Source: Deltaproteobacteria bacterium (GTDB lineage Bacteria > Myxococcota_A > Polyangia > Polyangiales > Houyiibacteriaceae). Taken from it: DNA of 64,000 nucleotides. A program made the translations under genes and the position numbers. The notes under the pieces are model-generated. The model was given only the letters and a program-made list of their open reading frames with translations. It was not told where the DNA came from and made no database searches. Position 1 is the stretch's first letter. Every line of letters begins with the position of its first letter. The stretch spans positions 682,001 to 746,000 of the forward strand of contig JAEPMI010000003.1 of assembly GCA_017644045.1 (NCBI GenBank), read 5' to 3'. Positions 7,430 to 15,023 of the stretch are shown piece after piece.

Positions 7430-9097
7430 ATGGGGACGAGGACACGCTGGGCCCTCACCGTGGCGCTGCTCGCGGGGGCATCCGCCGACGCGCAACCGCC
7501 GGCCGGGCAGAGCGCGCGCCTCTTCGGGGTGCACGACTTGAGCGGTGGCTCGATCGCCCATCTCGAGGGCGCGACCGACTCCTGCGACAAGGGGTGGCTC
7601 ACCCACCTGCTCTACCTCGACGGCGGATCGCACGCGGTCACGCCGCCGACGGGCATCAGCCTGATCGTGCGCCTCGATTGGAACGGCTCGCAGTCCGCGC
7701 CGGCCGACGGAGGGACGCGCGGCACCTACGCGGACCGTTTCGTCGACACCGTGTCGCGCTCGCCCGACGTGCACGTGTGGATCCTCGGCAACGAGCCGAA
7801 CTTCACCATCTCCGGCGGGTTCGATCCGCTCTCGGCGTTCATCGAGCCGTACATCGAACCCTTCGTCGACAACTACGCACGCGTGCGCGACCGGCTCCAC
7901 GGCGTGAGCGGCCACGCGAACGATCTCTTGCTCCTGCCCGCGCCTTCGCCGTGGAGCCCGTGCTTTCTCGAGGGTTTCGCGCGCATCATTCGCGGCATCA
8001 ACGACCGTGGGGTGACGCTCGATGGCTTCGCCATCCACCCGGGCACCCGACACCCGAGCGACTCGCAGCGGTCGGACCGGGTGAACAGCGACGCCCGCGC
8101 GTCCAACTGCGAGGTGGGCTACACCGAGTCCTTCGACCAGTACCGGGTCTTCGAGGACTTCATCCAGGTGGTCGACGACAACGGCCACTCGAGCAAGCCG
8201 ATCTTCATCACCGAGAGCGCGCACAACACCGACGTCGCCACGGTGAACCATGTCGACGAGGACCGCGGCTTCTTCACCGCGATGTACCAGCGCGTGGCCA
8301 CCTGGAACGCGGCGAACGGCAACCGCATCCGCGCGCTCACGCCCTACCGCTGGGAGCGTTTCGGCGATGGCAGCGGTCGCGACCACAGCATTCGCGACAA
8401 GCCGAACCTCGAGGCCGACCACCGCCGCGGCGCGACCCACACGTGGACCACGCCCGAGTGTGGCGCGATGACCGGCTGCCGAACCGACGGAGAGTGCGCT
8501 TCGAGCCAGCTCTGCATGGACGGCTCGTGCGTCGACGCCAGCCCGTGTCCGTGTGGCGCCGGCGAGATCTGCCGGACCGACTCCGGCGTGTGCGTACCCG
8601 AGAGCCGCGGCATCGCGACGATCACCTTCGACCCGGCGGAGCCGGACCCGGGCGACACGGTGCTGGTCGATGTCTTCGCGACCACCGGCTACACGAACAT
8701 CGGCCTCGAGTGGGAAGGACCGCTCGGCACCGGCGGGACGCCCTCGACCGAGGGCGCGGGCATCGAGCCCGGCTTCCACTGGCTGTGGAACGCGCAGGTC
8801 CCGAGCGCCGGGACCTACCGCGCCACGTTCACCGCCGACCCCGGCGCGAGCACGGTCTACGGCGTCGCCTACCTCGAGGTCGGCGACGTGGGGCCGCCGG
8901 ACGGGGGACCGACCGCCGACGGCGGACCGCCGCGCGACGGCGGTGGGACGGTGGGCCCGGACGGGTCGACGCGTCTCGACGGGGGCCCGCGACCCGGAGG
9001 CTCGGTGAGCAGCGGCTGCGGCTGCCGGACCAGCGCCGACGGCTCCGGCGCCCTCCTCCCGCTCCTCCTCCTCGTCTTCCTTCGAAGGCGACGATGA
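7430..9097 (+). CDS. Secreted glycosidase-like protein with MYXO-CTERM-like tail
   Basis: 555 residues from the ATG at 7430, chosen because it opens a normal signal peptide (ending near ASADAQ). Residues about 30-340 look like a (beta/alpha)8 glycoside hydrolase of clan GH-A: WILGNEPNF holds the usual acid/base Asn-Glu pair (the NEP motif) and IFITESAHN the candidate nucleophile Glu about 140 residues later. Then come a Cys-rich segment (about 350-395) and an Ig-like beta domain (about 400-480). A Gly/Pro/Asp-rich linker leads to GCGCRT, a hydrophobic stretch and RRRR, the sorting tail cleaved by myxosortases in this phylum. Substrate unknown; no close GH family can be named by eye. Confidence 0.78.
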   Translation: MGTRTRWALTVALLAGASADAQPPAGQSARLFGVHDLSGGSIAHLEGATDSCDKGWLTHLLYLDGGSHAVTPPTGISLIVRLDWNGSQSAPADGGTRGTYADRFVDTVSRSPDVHVWILGNEPNFTISGGFDPLSAFIEPYIEPFVDNYARVRDRLHGVSGHANDLLLLPAPSPWSPCFLEGFARIIRGINDRGVTLDGFAIHPGTRHPSDSQRSDRVNSDARASNCEVGYTESFDQYRVFEDFIQVVDDNGHSSKPIFITESAHNTDVATVNHVDEDRGFFTAMYQRVATWNAANGNRIRALTPYRWERFGDGSGRDHSIRDKPNLEADHRRGATHTWTTPECGAMTGCRTDGECASSQLCMDGSCVDASPCPCGAGEICRTDSGVCVPESRGIATITFDPAEPDPGDTVLVDVFATTGYTNIGLEWEGPLGTGGTPSTEGAGIEPGFHWLWNAQVPSAGTYRATFTADPGASTVYGVAYLEVGDVGPPDGGPTADGGPPRDGGGTVGPDGSTRLDGGPRPGGSVSSGCGCRTSADGSGALLPLLLLVFLRRRR

Positions 9098-9122
9098 AGC
9101 GAGCGCGGTGAGCGGCCGGGGA

Positions 9123-9144
9123 CGCCCTCATCGGAGGGCGATTT
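9123..9144 (+). terminator. Terminator-like hairpin after the glycosidase-like gene
   Basis: CGCCCTC (9123-9129), loop ATCG, GAGGGCG (9134-9140), then ATTT. Stem of 7 GC-rich pairs located 26 bp after the stop codon. The T-run is short, so termination may be weak. Confidence 0.55.
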
Positions 9145-9171
9145 CAGGACATAGAACGCGTAACACTCCTC

Positions 9172-9192
9172 GGACCGGTTTTGATACGGTCC
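9172..9192. promoter_or_regulatory. Inverted repeat upstream of second tetR gene
   Basis: GGACCG (9172-9177) and CGGTCC (9187-9192) separated by 9 bp of T/A-rich sequence, ending 8 bp before the ATG at 9201. Its place fits an autoregulatory operator of the following TetR protein. Confidence 0.45.
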
Positions 9193-9200
9193 ACGGTTGG

Positions 9201-9791
9201 ATGAGTGACCGGCGTGATCGTCGGCGGCGACAGATCCTCGCCGCCGCGAAGGAGGTGTTCGCCCAGAAGGGCTATGTCGCGACGACGGTCGACGACATCG
9301 TCACCCGCATCGAGATCTCGCGCGGCACCTTCTACAACTACTACGACGACAAGCTCGACATCTTCGAGGCGCTGGTGGAGAGCTTCATGGCGGCGCTCGC
9401 CACGTCGATCATCCCCATCGACCTCTCGCCCGGGGCGCCTACCCCCCGCGAGCAGCTGCAGGCGAACCTCAAGCGCGTGGTCGAGCTGGCGCTCAACGAC
9501 CCAGCGATGGTGACCATCTCGCTGAGCACCGCGATGGGCGTGGACCCCGGTCTCGACGAGAAGCTCAGCGTCTTCTACGGGCACCTCCGGGTGTTCATGG
9601 ACGAGACGCTCCAGACCGGTCAGCAGCTCGGTCTCGTCCGGCCGGGCGACCGCGGGCCGATGCTCTCGATCGCCCTCGGCGGCATGGAGGGGCTCTTGAT
9701 CGACGCGGTGAGCGGCTCGGTGGACGCCGACGCGGACGAGCTCGTGGAGGCGGTCATGTCGTTTCTCGAGTCCGGCCTCCTCGGGCGTTAG
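9201..9791 (+). CDS. TetR-family transcriptional regulator
   Basis: 196 residues. The N-terminus has the TetR DNA-binding pattern (RRRRQILAAAKEVFAQKGYVATTVDDIV, HTH about residues 10-50, with RGTFYNYYDDKLDIFEAL as the recognition region). The C-terminal ligand domain is helical. The frame is open further upstream but the ATG at 9201 gives the normal family length and follows an inverted repeat. No gene of obvious target function is adjacent, so its regulon is unknown. Confidence 0.88.
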   Translation: MSDRRDRRRRQILAAAKEVFAQKGYVATTVDDIVTRIEISRGTFYNYYDDKLDIFEALVESFMAALATSIIPIDLSPGAPTPREQLQANLKRVVELALNDPAMVTISLSTAMGVDPGLDEKLSVFYGHLRVFMDETLQTGQQLGLVRPGDRGPMLSIALGGMEGLLIDAVSGSVDADADELVEAVMSFLESGLLGR

Positions 9792-9811
9792 AGGCCACGC
9801 CCCAGCGGGTC

Positions 9812-9990
9812 TCGGTAGTCGGAGATCGGTTCTCGGCGATCGGTAGTCGGAGTCGGCGATCGGTAGTCGGAGTCGGCGAACGGTAGTCGGAGTCGGCGAT
9901 CGGTAGTCGGAGTCGGCGATCGGTAGTCGGAGTCGGCGGTCGGTAGTCGGAGTCGGCGGTCGGTAGTCGGAGTCGGCGATTGGTTCTCGG
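9812..9990 (+). repeat. 20-bp tandem repeat array
   Basis: Seven consecutive units of CGGTAGTCGGAGTCGGCGAT run from 9841 to 9980 with an exact 20-bp period; only the last two bases of the unit vary. Degenerate partial units (AGATCGGTTCTCGGCGAT, TTGGTTCTCGG) flank the array on both sides. A 20-bp period is not a multiple of three, so it is not a coding repeat. It occupies part of the 433-bp stretch between the tetR gene and the S23 gene. Confidence 0.92.
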
Positions 9991-10224
9991 GTCTGTAGCC
10001 TCGCTTCGCATCGGCTTGCCTTCGGCAAGGGTGAAGGGGCTGGCTCGTCCTGCTGATGTGAGGCTGCCCCCGTGGTCGGGGTAAGTAAACCCGACTCGCT
10101 GAGCTCGTCCCGCCTACGGCGGCTTACGGGGTTGACTGACCCCGCCCACGAGGGCGGTGGGGCGGCGCGCAGGACGGCGTGGCGGTCACGTCGTCGTAGC
10201 GCTCGACCTACAGGAGGTCAGTCA
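9991..10224 (+). other. Structured leader between repeat array and S23 gene
   Basis: No gene is supported. The stretch is rich in short perfect hairpins: CTTGCC-TTC-GGCAAG (10015-10029) and GGGGTTGACTGACCCC (about 10127-10142), followed by further CCCGCCC/GGGCGG pairings. A ribosome site AGGAGG at 10212-10217 ends it, 7 bp before the S23 ATG. It may be a structured 5' untranslated region. Confidence 0.5.
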
Positions 10225-10563
10225 ATGCTCATCGTTCTTCAGCTCTCTCTCGAACTCGTGGCTCTCGTTCATCGCGACGTCATGCCTGATGCTCGCGTCA
10301 ACGATCCGGAGCTCGCGGATCAGCTCGGTCGCGCGGTTCGCTCGACGCCGCTCAACATCGCGGAAGGCTCCGGCTACGGTCGGTCGCGTCGGCAGAAGCA
10401 TCACTTTCGAGTGACGCTCGGCTCCGGTCGCGAGGTGTTCACATGCCTGGAGCTACTCGTCGCCACGGGGGCCGTCCGGTCGGGGTCAGCTCGTGAATCC
10501 CGCGAGCTCAGCGACCGCGTCAACAAGATGCTCTACGGCCTGACCGCAAAGAAGGCGTCGTAG
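10225..10563 (+). CDS. S23/IVP-type four-helix-bundle protein
   Basis: 112 residues from the ATG at 10225, fixed by the AGGAGG ribosome site 7 bp upstream; an in-frame extension to 10072 has no support. The sequence LADQLGRAVRSTPLNIAEGSG followed by a later GSGREVFTCLELL segment is the signature of the four-helix-bundle family first seen as the protein encoded in 23S rRNA intervening sequences, to which the DGR accessory protein Avd is also related. Family members form pentameric barrels that bind nucleic acid. There is no rRNA gene, reverse transcriptase or variable repeat nearby, so this is a stand-alone copy. It is flanked by repeat arrays of opposite orientation, which suggests it moves or works as part of a cassette. 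Confidence 0.85.
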   Translation: MLIVLQLSLELVALVHRDVMPDARVNDPELADQLGRAVRSTPLNIAEGSGYGRSRRQKHHFRVTLGSGREVFTCLELLVATGAVRSGSARESRELSDRVNKMLYGLTAKKAS

Positions 10564-10604
10564 CGCGAAGCGCGAGCCCGCCGGGCGCCACGCCCGGTGG
10601 GCTC
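10564..10604 (+). terminator. Hairpins after S23 gene
   Basis: A small GCGC-GAA-GCGC hairpin overlaps the end of the gene. It is followed by a 14-pair imperfect stem (GAGCCCGCCGGGCG, 10574-10587, pairing with 10591-10604 through one G-T wobble). No T-run follows, so it may be an RNA-stabilising or rho-dependent end rather than an intrinsic terminator. Confidence 0.5.
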
Positions 10605-10624
10605 TCATCGCGCCGTCAGACCCG

Positions 10625-10735
10625 CCCACCGATCACCGACCCCGACGACCGACGTCGAGAACCGATCACCGACACCGCGAACCGGCGACCGACGCCGAGA
10701 ACCGATCACCGAATTCGAGAACCGTCCAGACCCCG
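10625..10735 (-). repeat. Degenerate repeat array, opposite orientation to the 9.8-kb array
   Basis: Units such as ACCGATCACCGAC and CGAGAACCG recur about every 15-30 bp. Read on the minus strand they give CGGTTCTCG and TCGGTGATCGGT, the same words that border the 20-bp array at 9812-9840 and 9981-9990. The two arrays therefore bracket the S23 gene as a loose inverted pair. No gene is present between 10564 and 10903. Confidence 0.7.
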
Positions 10736-10742
10736 ACCAGCC

Positions 10743-10906
10743 TAGAGCACATCTCAAAAATCCTCGCCGCCGCTTCGCGGCCGCAGCACGCCATCCGCCG
10801 CCATCCACTCGGCTCGAAAATACTCGGCATTTCCTCGCCTCGCGGACGCGCCGGCTCACGCACCGAGTCCACGGATCGAAGGCGACTATTTTTGAGATGT
10901 GCTCTA
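10743..10906. mobile_element. MITE-like element, family 2
   Basis: A 160-bp element with perfect 17-bp terminal inverted repeats, GAGCACATCTCAAAAAT (10745-10761) and its complement (10888-10904), flanked by TA on both sides. The interior is GC-rich and codes for nothing convincing. TA flanks point to an IS630/Tc1-mariner type source. As in family 1, one end plus the TA supplies the TAG stop codon (10904-10906) of the neighbouring minus-strand gene. The AT-rich ends contrast with the high-GC surroundings. Confidence 0.88.
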
Positions 10907-11992
10907 GTGAACGAGCTGGCGCTCGAACTCCATGTTGCCGTCGAGATCGTAGAACTGGCCCGTCAGCGTGTTGCCGTCGACCACGACGTAGAGGAAGCCG
11001 GGCTTGGTGTCGTCGCCCCAGAAGAGGTCGTTGCCGCGGGCGTCGACGAAGTCGGTGGTCTTGGCGCCCGCGCCGCTGACGATGAGCTCGGTGCCGCCAC
11101 AGCGGTCGGCCTCGTCGAGCCATTGGCGGTTGTGGTCGTGGCCCGAGACGGCGATGTCCACGGTGCCGCAGACGACCTCTTCCATGAAGTCGCGGTGGAA
11201 GCGGCCGTCCATGATCGGGACGGGCAGGGGGATCTCCTCGCCGCCGACCTCGATGGACTCGTAGCGGCCGGCGTTGCCGTGCCGCCCCTGGGAGCGGAAA
11301 GGGTGGTGCATGGCGGCGATGACCCACTCGGCGTCGCCGACCTCGGAGAGCGCGCTCGGGTACCAGTCGCGCTGCTCGCCGTGGACGTCCTCGTCCCAGA
11401 GGATCGCGTTGGAGTCGAGCATGATGAAGCCGACCGTGTCCCACGTGAACGTGTAGTGGGTGTCGTCCATCACCCACTTGTCCGAGACGTCCGAGTAGCG
11501 GACCGCGACCGGTCCCTTGTCCCACTCGTTGCCGAGGCCGCCAGTGTCGATGCCGAGGAGGCTCCCGCCGTAGTCGTGGTTGCCCATCACGGCGAAGAAG
11601 GGGATGTCGAGCTCCGCGTAGGGCTGCTCGAACTTCGACTGCCACTGCGCGTCGTCGACCCCGTCGACGCCGGCGTCGTAGATGTTGTCGCCGAGGAGCA
11701 CGGCGAAGTCGCAGCCCTCGCTGTCGCAGAGGTCTTTCATCACGGCGGCGACGGCGTACTGCGCGTCGTTGCCCTCGCCGGTGTCGCCGAGCAGAAAGAA
11801 GCGAACGGGCTCGGGGGGCGGTGGACCGAGGTCCGGCGTGCCGAGATCGGGCGGTCCGAGGTCCGGGCGGAAGGCGTCGGCCCTGCCGCCATCGGCCGTG
11901 GAGCCGGAGCCACCATCACCGCCGCCGCAGCCGAGCCCGAGGGCCAACGTCATGCCCATGACACGAAACGCCGTGGACGAGAGCCTGCACAT
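10904..11992 (-). CDS. Metallophosphoesterase lipoprotein
   Basis: 362 residues from the start MCRLSSTAF, chosen because it gives a signal peptide with lipobox LGLGC and tether CGGGDGG. After a Pro/Asp-rich linker (PDLGxPDLG repeats) comes a calcineurin-like phosphoesterase: GDTG, GDNIYD, GNHDYG, AAMHHP and GHDHNRQ supply the two-metal site. The arrangement resembles tartrate-resistant (purple acid) phosphatases that act outside the cell. The substrate is probably a phosphomonoester, but this cannot be fixed by eye. The stop codon is contributed by the adjacent MITE. Divergent from the CPBP-like gene. Confidence 0.88.
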   Translation of the reverse strand: MCRLSSTAFRVMGMTLALGLGCGGGDGGSGSTADGGRADAFRPDLGPPDLGTPDLGPPPPEPVRFFLLGDTGEGNDAQYAVAAVMKDLCDSEGCDFAVLLGDNIYDAGVDGVDDAQWQSKFEQPYAELDIPFFAVMGNHDYGGSLLGIDTGGLGNEWDKGPVAVRYSDVSDKWVMDDTHYTFTWDTVGFIMLDSNAILWDEDVHGEQRDWYPSALSEVGDAEWVIAAMHHPFRSQGRHGNAGRYESIEVGGEEIPLPVPIMDGRFHRDFMEEVVCGTVDIAVSGHDHNRQWLDEADRCGGTELIVSGAGAKTTDFVDARGNDLFWGDDTKPGFLYVVVDGNTLTGQFYDLDGNMEFERQLVH

Positions 11993-12132
11993 CGTCGACG
12001 TCTCCGCCGACGGCCTCGTGGCCGCACACACCATGGCGCGAACCATAGACGCTGGTCGGAGCGAGATCACCCTGAAGCCGATTCGCCCCCATCGGCTCGA
12101 TCCACGGGCCATCCGTGATATCGCCTGCCGCG

Positions 12133-13038
12133 ATGGCCCTGCGCATGACGCGCCCGAAGATGTTCGCGATCTTCCTCGGCATCGCCCTGGGCGGCGCCGC
12201 GGCGATCGCCGTGGTCTTCGCGCACGTCTGGTCGGAGCCGGGGGCGAGCCTCCGCGCGGTGACCGTCGTGCACCTGATGCCGGTGCTGCTCGCGACGCTG
12301 GCGGTGCAGGGCCCGATCCTGAAGCAGCCGGTGCTCGACCCGCTCGGCCTGAAGGGCACGCCGAACATCTGGTGGCTCGCCGCCTGGGTCGCGCCGATGC
12401 TCGTGCTGGCGGTCGCGCTCGGCGTGCAGTGGCTGATGGGGCTCGACCTGGCGCTCGACACGGAGAGCTACATCGCGGCCAAGCGGGCGCTGCTGCCGGC
12501 CTCGGAGCGCGCGGGCTTCGACGCGCACCTCGAAGAGATCCCCCCGGGTGACCCGCTCGGCTACGTGATCCAGGCGCTCCCGGCGGGCGTGACCTTCAAC
12601 CTTCTCCTGGCGCTCGCCACCGAGCTCGGCTGGCGCGGCTTCCTCTTCAAGGAGGTCCAGGGCGGCTTCTGGCGGCGGAGCTTCCTCATCGGTCTCGCCG
12701 AGGGCGCGTTCCTCGCGCCGATCGCCGGTCTCGGGTGGAGCTTCGACCAGCCGAGCGTGCTCAACGCGCTGCTGGTGATCGGTTGGGCCCTCGTGGCGTC
12801 GCCGGCGATGGTCTACATCCGGGTCCGCAGTCGCTCGGTGATCGCGGTCGCCGCCTTCCGCGGGACGATGTGGGCGCTGGCGGCGGTCGCTTCGGACCTC
12901 GGGCCCTGGGCCTACTCGGCCGCGCGCCCGTTCTACGGCTGGACGGGGACGGCGGGGATGCTGGTGCTGCTGGCGCTCTTCGCGCTGCACGACCGCTTCG
13001 CGATGGACCCGGAAGAGCGCTTGATGACGAGCGCGTAG
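12133..13038 (+). CDS. CPBP-family intramembrane protease-like protein
   Basis: 301 residues with about seven to eight hydrophobic segments. The motif ELGWRGFLFKE (about residues 167-177) matches the first conserved motif of CPBP/Abi intramembrane metalloproteases, which normally read EExxxR or ELxWRG. The later motif (usually FxxxH) is replaced by FLAPIAGLGW without the expected His, so catalytic activity is uncertain. The family processes prenylated proteins or mediates self-immunity. Starts at 12115 (GTG) and 12145 (ATG) are possible alternatives. Ends 198 bp before a convergent exonuclease gene, with a long inverted repeat between. Confidence 0.72.
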   Translation: MALRMTRPKMFAIFLGIALGGAAAIAVVFAHVWSEPGASLRAVTVVHLMPVLLATLAVQGPILKQPVLDPLGLKGTPNIWWLAAWVAPMLVLAVALGVQWLMGLDLALDTESYIAAKRALLPASERAGFDAHLEEIPPGDPLGYVIQALPAGVTFNLLLALATELGWRGFLFKEVQGGFWRRSFLIGLAEGAFLAPIAGLGWSFDQPSVLNALLVIGWALVASPAMVYIRVRSRSVIAVAAFRGTMWALAAVASDLGPWAYSAARPFYGWTGTAGMLVLLALFALHDRFAMDPEERLMTSA

Positions 13039-13050
13039 CGCGAGTCGTCA

Positions 13051-13211
13051 CCCTTGCCCGTGCCCGTGCCCTTGCCCGTGCCCGATCCACAAAGGGACGA
13101 GATTGGGTCGGCATGGGGATGAAGGGCTTCCCAACGGACGTCCCCAACGGACAACCCTCCGTGTCAGTGCAGCCTTTCGGGCACGGGCATGGGCACGGGC
13201 ACGGGCACGGG
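13051..13211. repeat. Long inverted repeat of GGGCAC hexamers
   Basis: Two 34-nt arms, 13051-13084 (CCCTTG/CCCGTG hexamers) and 13178-13211 (GGGCAC hexamers), are complementary at 32 of 34 positions and enclose 93 bp with no gene. Total length 161 bp, much the same as the two MITE families, and again between convergent genes. No TA flanks or transposon ends are evident, so it could be a hairpin element or a bidirectional transcription barrier. Confidence 0.8.
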
Positions 13212-13239
13212 TAGAAGGCGGCCTTCGGCCGACTTCTAC
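13211..13239 (-). terminator. Strong hairpin overlapping exonuclease stop codon
   Basis: GTAGAAG (13211-13217), CGGCC, loop TTC, GGCCG, CTTCTAC (13233-13239): 12 pairs with one G/A mismatch. The TAG stop of the minus-strand exonuclease (13236-13238) lies in the stem. No T-run follows, so its role as terminator is provisional. Confidence 0.5.
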
Positions 13240-13976
13240 ATCCGCCGCCACGGGCGGAGCTCCGCTTCCTGGAAGGCGCCGTAGCGGCCCTGGAGGCGGA
13301 TGAGCTCGCCGTACATCGCGGGCATGTTCGCGGCCAGCGCCATCAGCACGTGGCCGGTGGCCTCGGCGTCGCCGGCGGCGCGGTGGGCCTGCTCGAGCGG
13401 GATGCCGAAGTGCTCCGCGACGGCGCCGAGCTTGCGGCTCTTCTCGTCCTTGAGGATCTCGCGGGCCCAGACCAGCGGGTCGACCCAGACGACGTCGTCG
13501 CGCAAGGCGGGCGGGAGCTCGCTCGGCGCCTTGCCCAGGCGCCGGAGCTCCGCGTGGAGGAAGCCGCGGTCGAAGTCCGCGTTGTAGGCGACCGGCAGCC
13601 GACCTTCGAGGAGCTCGAGGAGCTTCGGGAAGACCTCGGCGAAGGAGGGCGCGCCGGCCAGCTCCTCGTCGCCGATGCCGTGGACTGCGCGCGACTCTTC
13701 GGGCACCGGGATGCCGGGGTTCACCAGCAGGCCTTCGCGGAAGACGACCTCGCCGCGGAGGAAGGCGACCAGACCGACCTCGAGGATCCGATCCTCTTCC
13801 GGGTTCGTGCCCGTGGTCTCGAAGTCGACGATGACCAGCGGCAGCTCCTGCCACGCCAGGTTCGGCTCCCACTCGGTGCAGAGGCCTGCGACGTTCCGGA
13901 TGGCTTGGGCGATCCGGTCCGCGATCCCGGGGTAGTGCCGACCGGTCGGGAAGCAGGTCTGATGGGCGCCGCGCAT
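13236..13976 (-). CDS. DEDDh 3'-5' exonuclease (DNA polymerase III epsilon-like)
   Basis: 246 residues from the ATG at 13976; an extension to a GTG at 14012 has no support. Motif Exo I is DFETTG (D51, E53), Exo II is NADFDRGFL, and Exo III is HRAAGDA with the general-base His. This set defines DnaQ-like DEDDh exonucleases. It is longer than the bare catalytic fold, with about 45 residues in front, and lacks a clamp-binding signature that I can recognise. It probably works in repair or RNA/DNA trimming rather than as the replicative proofreader. Divergent from gluQRS. Confidence 0.88.
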   Translation of the reverse strand: MRGAHQTCFPTGRHYPGIADRIAQAIRNVAGLCTEWEPNLAWQELPLVIVDFETTGTNPEEDRILEVGLVAFLRGEVVFREGLLVNPGIPVPEESRAVHGIGDEELAGAPSFAEVFPKLLELLEGRLPVAYNADFDRGFLHAELRRLGKAPSELPPALRDDVVWVDPLVWAREILKDEKSRKLGAVAEHFGIPLEQAHRAAGDAEATGHVLMALAANMPAMYGELIRLQGRYGAFQEAELRPWRRM

Positions 13977-14091
13977 CGGAGCGGGTCTATCATGTCGCCG
14001 AGACGTCGCCACGCCGGACTGGCTTCCGAGCCACGAATCCGACGAGCGACCTCCCGATCGCCCCCCAAACCGTGCGATCCGTCCCCCACTG

Positions 14092-14985
14092 ATGAGATCT
14101 CCACCGTATCGGACACGCTACGCCCCCTCGCCGACGGGAGCGATGCACCTGGGGCACGCGCGGACGGCGCTGGTCACCTGGCTCCGCGCTCGGAGCCGCT
14201 CCGGCGCGATCGTGATGCGAATCGAGGACCTCGACGCGCCTCGGGTGCGAGACGGCTCCGAGAGGTCGATCCTCGCCGACCACGAGTGGCTCGGCCTCGA
14301 CTGGGACGAGGGCCCGCACCACCAGTCGACCCACCTCGAGCGCTACGACGAGGTCTTGGCCGAGCTCGGTGAGCGGACCTTCCCGTGCACGTGCACGCGC
14401 AAGGAGGTCCACGAGGCGAGCGCGCCACACGGTGATCCCGGGGTCTATCCCGGGACCTGCCGCGAAGGGCCGAGCCACCCGGAGCGCGACGCCGCGATCC
14501 GCTTTCGGATGACGGAGGCGCCGTCGTTCACCGACGCGCTCCATGGCGAGGTCGAAGGGGGGCACATGGACGACTTCGTCCTCCGCCGACGCGACGGGCT
14601 GCACGCGTATCAGCTCGCGGTAGTCGTCGACGACCACGACATGGGCATCACCGAGGTCGTCCGTGGCGACGATCTGCTGAGCTCGACGCCGCGCCAGATC
14701 GCGCTCTACCGGGCGCTCGGGTGGGAGCCGCCGGCGTGGCTGCACGTGCCCCTGGTGATCGGCGCGGACGGCGCGCGACTCGCGAAGCGCCACGGCGCGA
14801 TCGCCATCGACGCCTACCGTACTGCCGGCTGGTCCGCCGAAGCGTTGCTCGGGATGCTGGCGGCGTCGGTGGGGTTGCTCGACGAGGCGCGGCCGGCAGA
14901 GCTCGCGGAGCTGCTCGAGCGCTTCGACGAGGTCGGCGTCGCGGGGCTCGAGTCCCCGCCCTTCGTGCCGCCATCACCGGACTGA
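14092..14985 (+). CDS. gluQRS: Glutamyl-Q tRNA(Asp) synthetase
   Basis: 297 residues, the normal length for GluQ-RS, a truncated glutamyl-tRNA synthetase without the anticodon-binding domain. It activates glutamate and attaches it to queuosine at the wobble position of tRNA-Asp. The signature APSPTGAMHLGHARTAL holds the HIGH motif (H19-L-G-H22). RIEDLDAPR is the glutamate-binding motif, CTCTRKE...YPGTC gives the zinc ligands, and RLAKRHG is the KMSKS equivalent. The next gene (MscS) begins 38 bp later on the same strand. Confidence 0.93.
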   Translation: MRSPPYRTRYAPSPTGAMHLGHARTALVTWLRARSRSGAIVMRIEDLDAPRVRDGSERSILADHEWLGLDWDEGPHHQSTHLERYDEVLAELGERTFPCTCTRKEVHEASAPHGDPGVYPGTCREGPSHPERDAAIRFRMTEAPSFTDALHGEVEGGHMDDFVLRRRDGLHAYQLAVVVDDHDMGITEVVRGDDLLSSTPRQIALYRALGWEPPAWLHVPLVIGADGARLAKRHGAIAIDAYRTAGWSAEALLGMLAASVGLLDEARPAELAELLERFDEVGVAGLESPPFVPPSPD

Positions 14986-15023
14986 GCCTGGCAGCGCTTC
15001 GGTCCGTGCCCTATCTACGGCGC

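Noticed and set aside
9841-9980. Possible CRISPR array
   Set aside because: The units are contiguous with no unique spacers and no cas genes are present. It is a simple tandem repeat.
10072-10224. Extended N-terminus of the S23 protein
   Set aside because: The AGGAGG site 7 bp before the ATG at 10225 and the family length fix the start; the extension has no similarity to the family.
10225-10563. S23 gene as part of a diversity-generating retroelement or rRNA intervening sequence
   Set aside because: No reverse transcriptase, template or variable repeat, and no rRNA gene lies in the window.
13103-13214. Small gene inside the GGGCAC inverted repeat
   Set aside because: The product would be a His/Gly repeat produced by the hexamers. 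No ribosome site and no conserved part.
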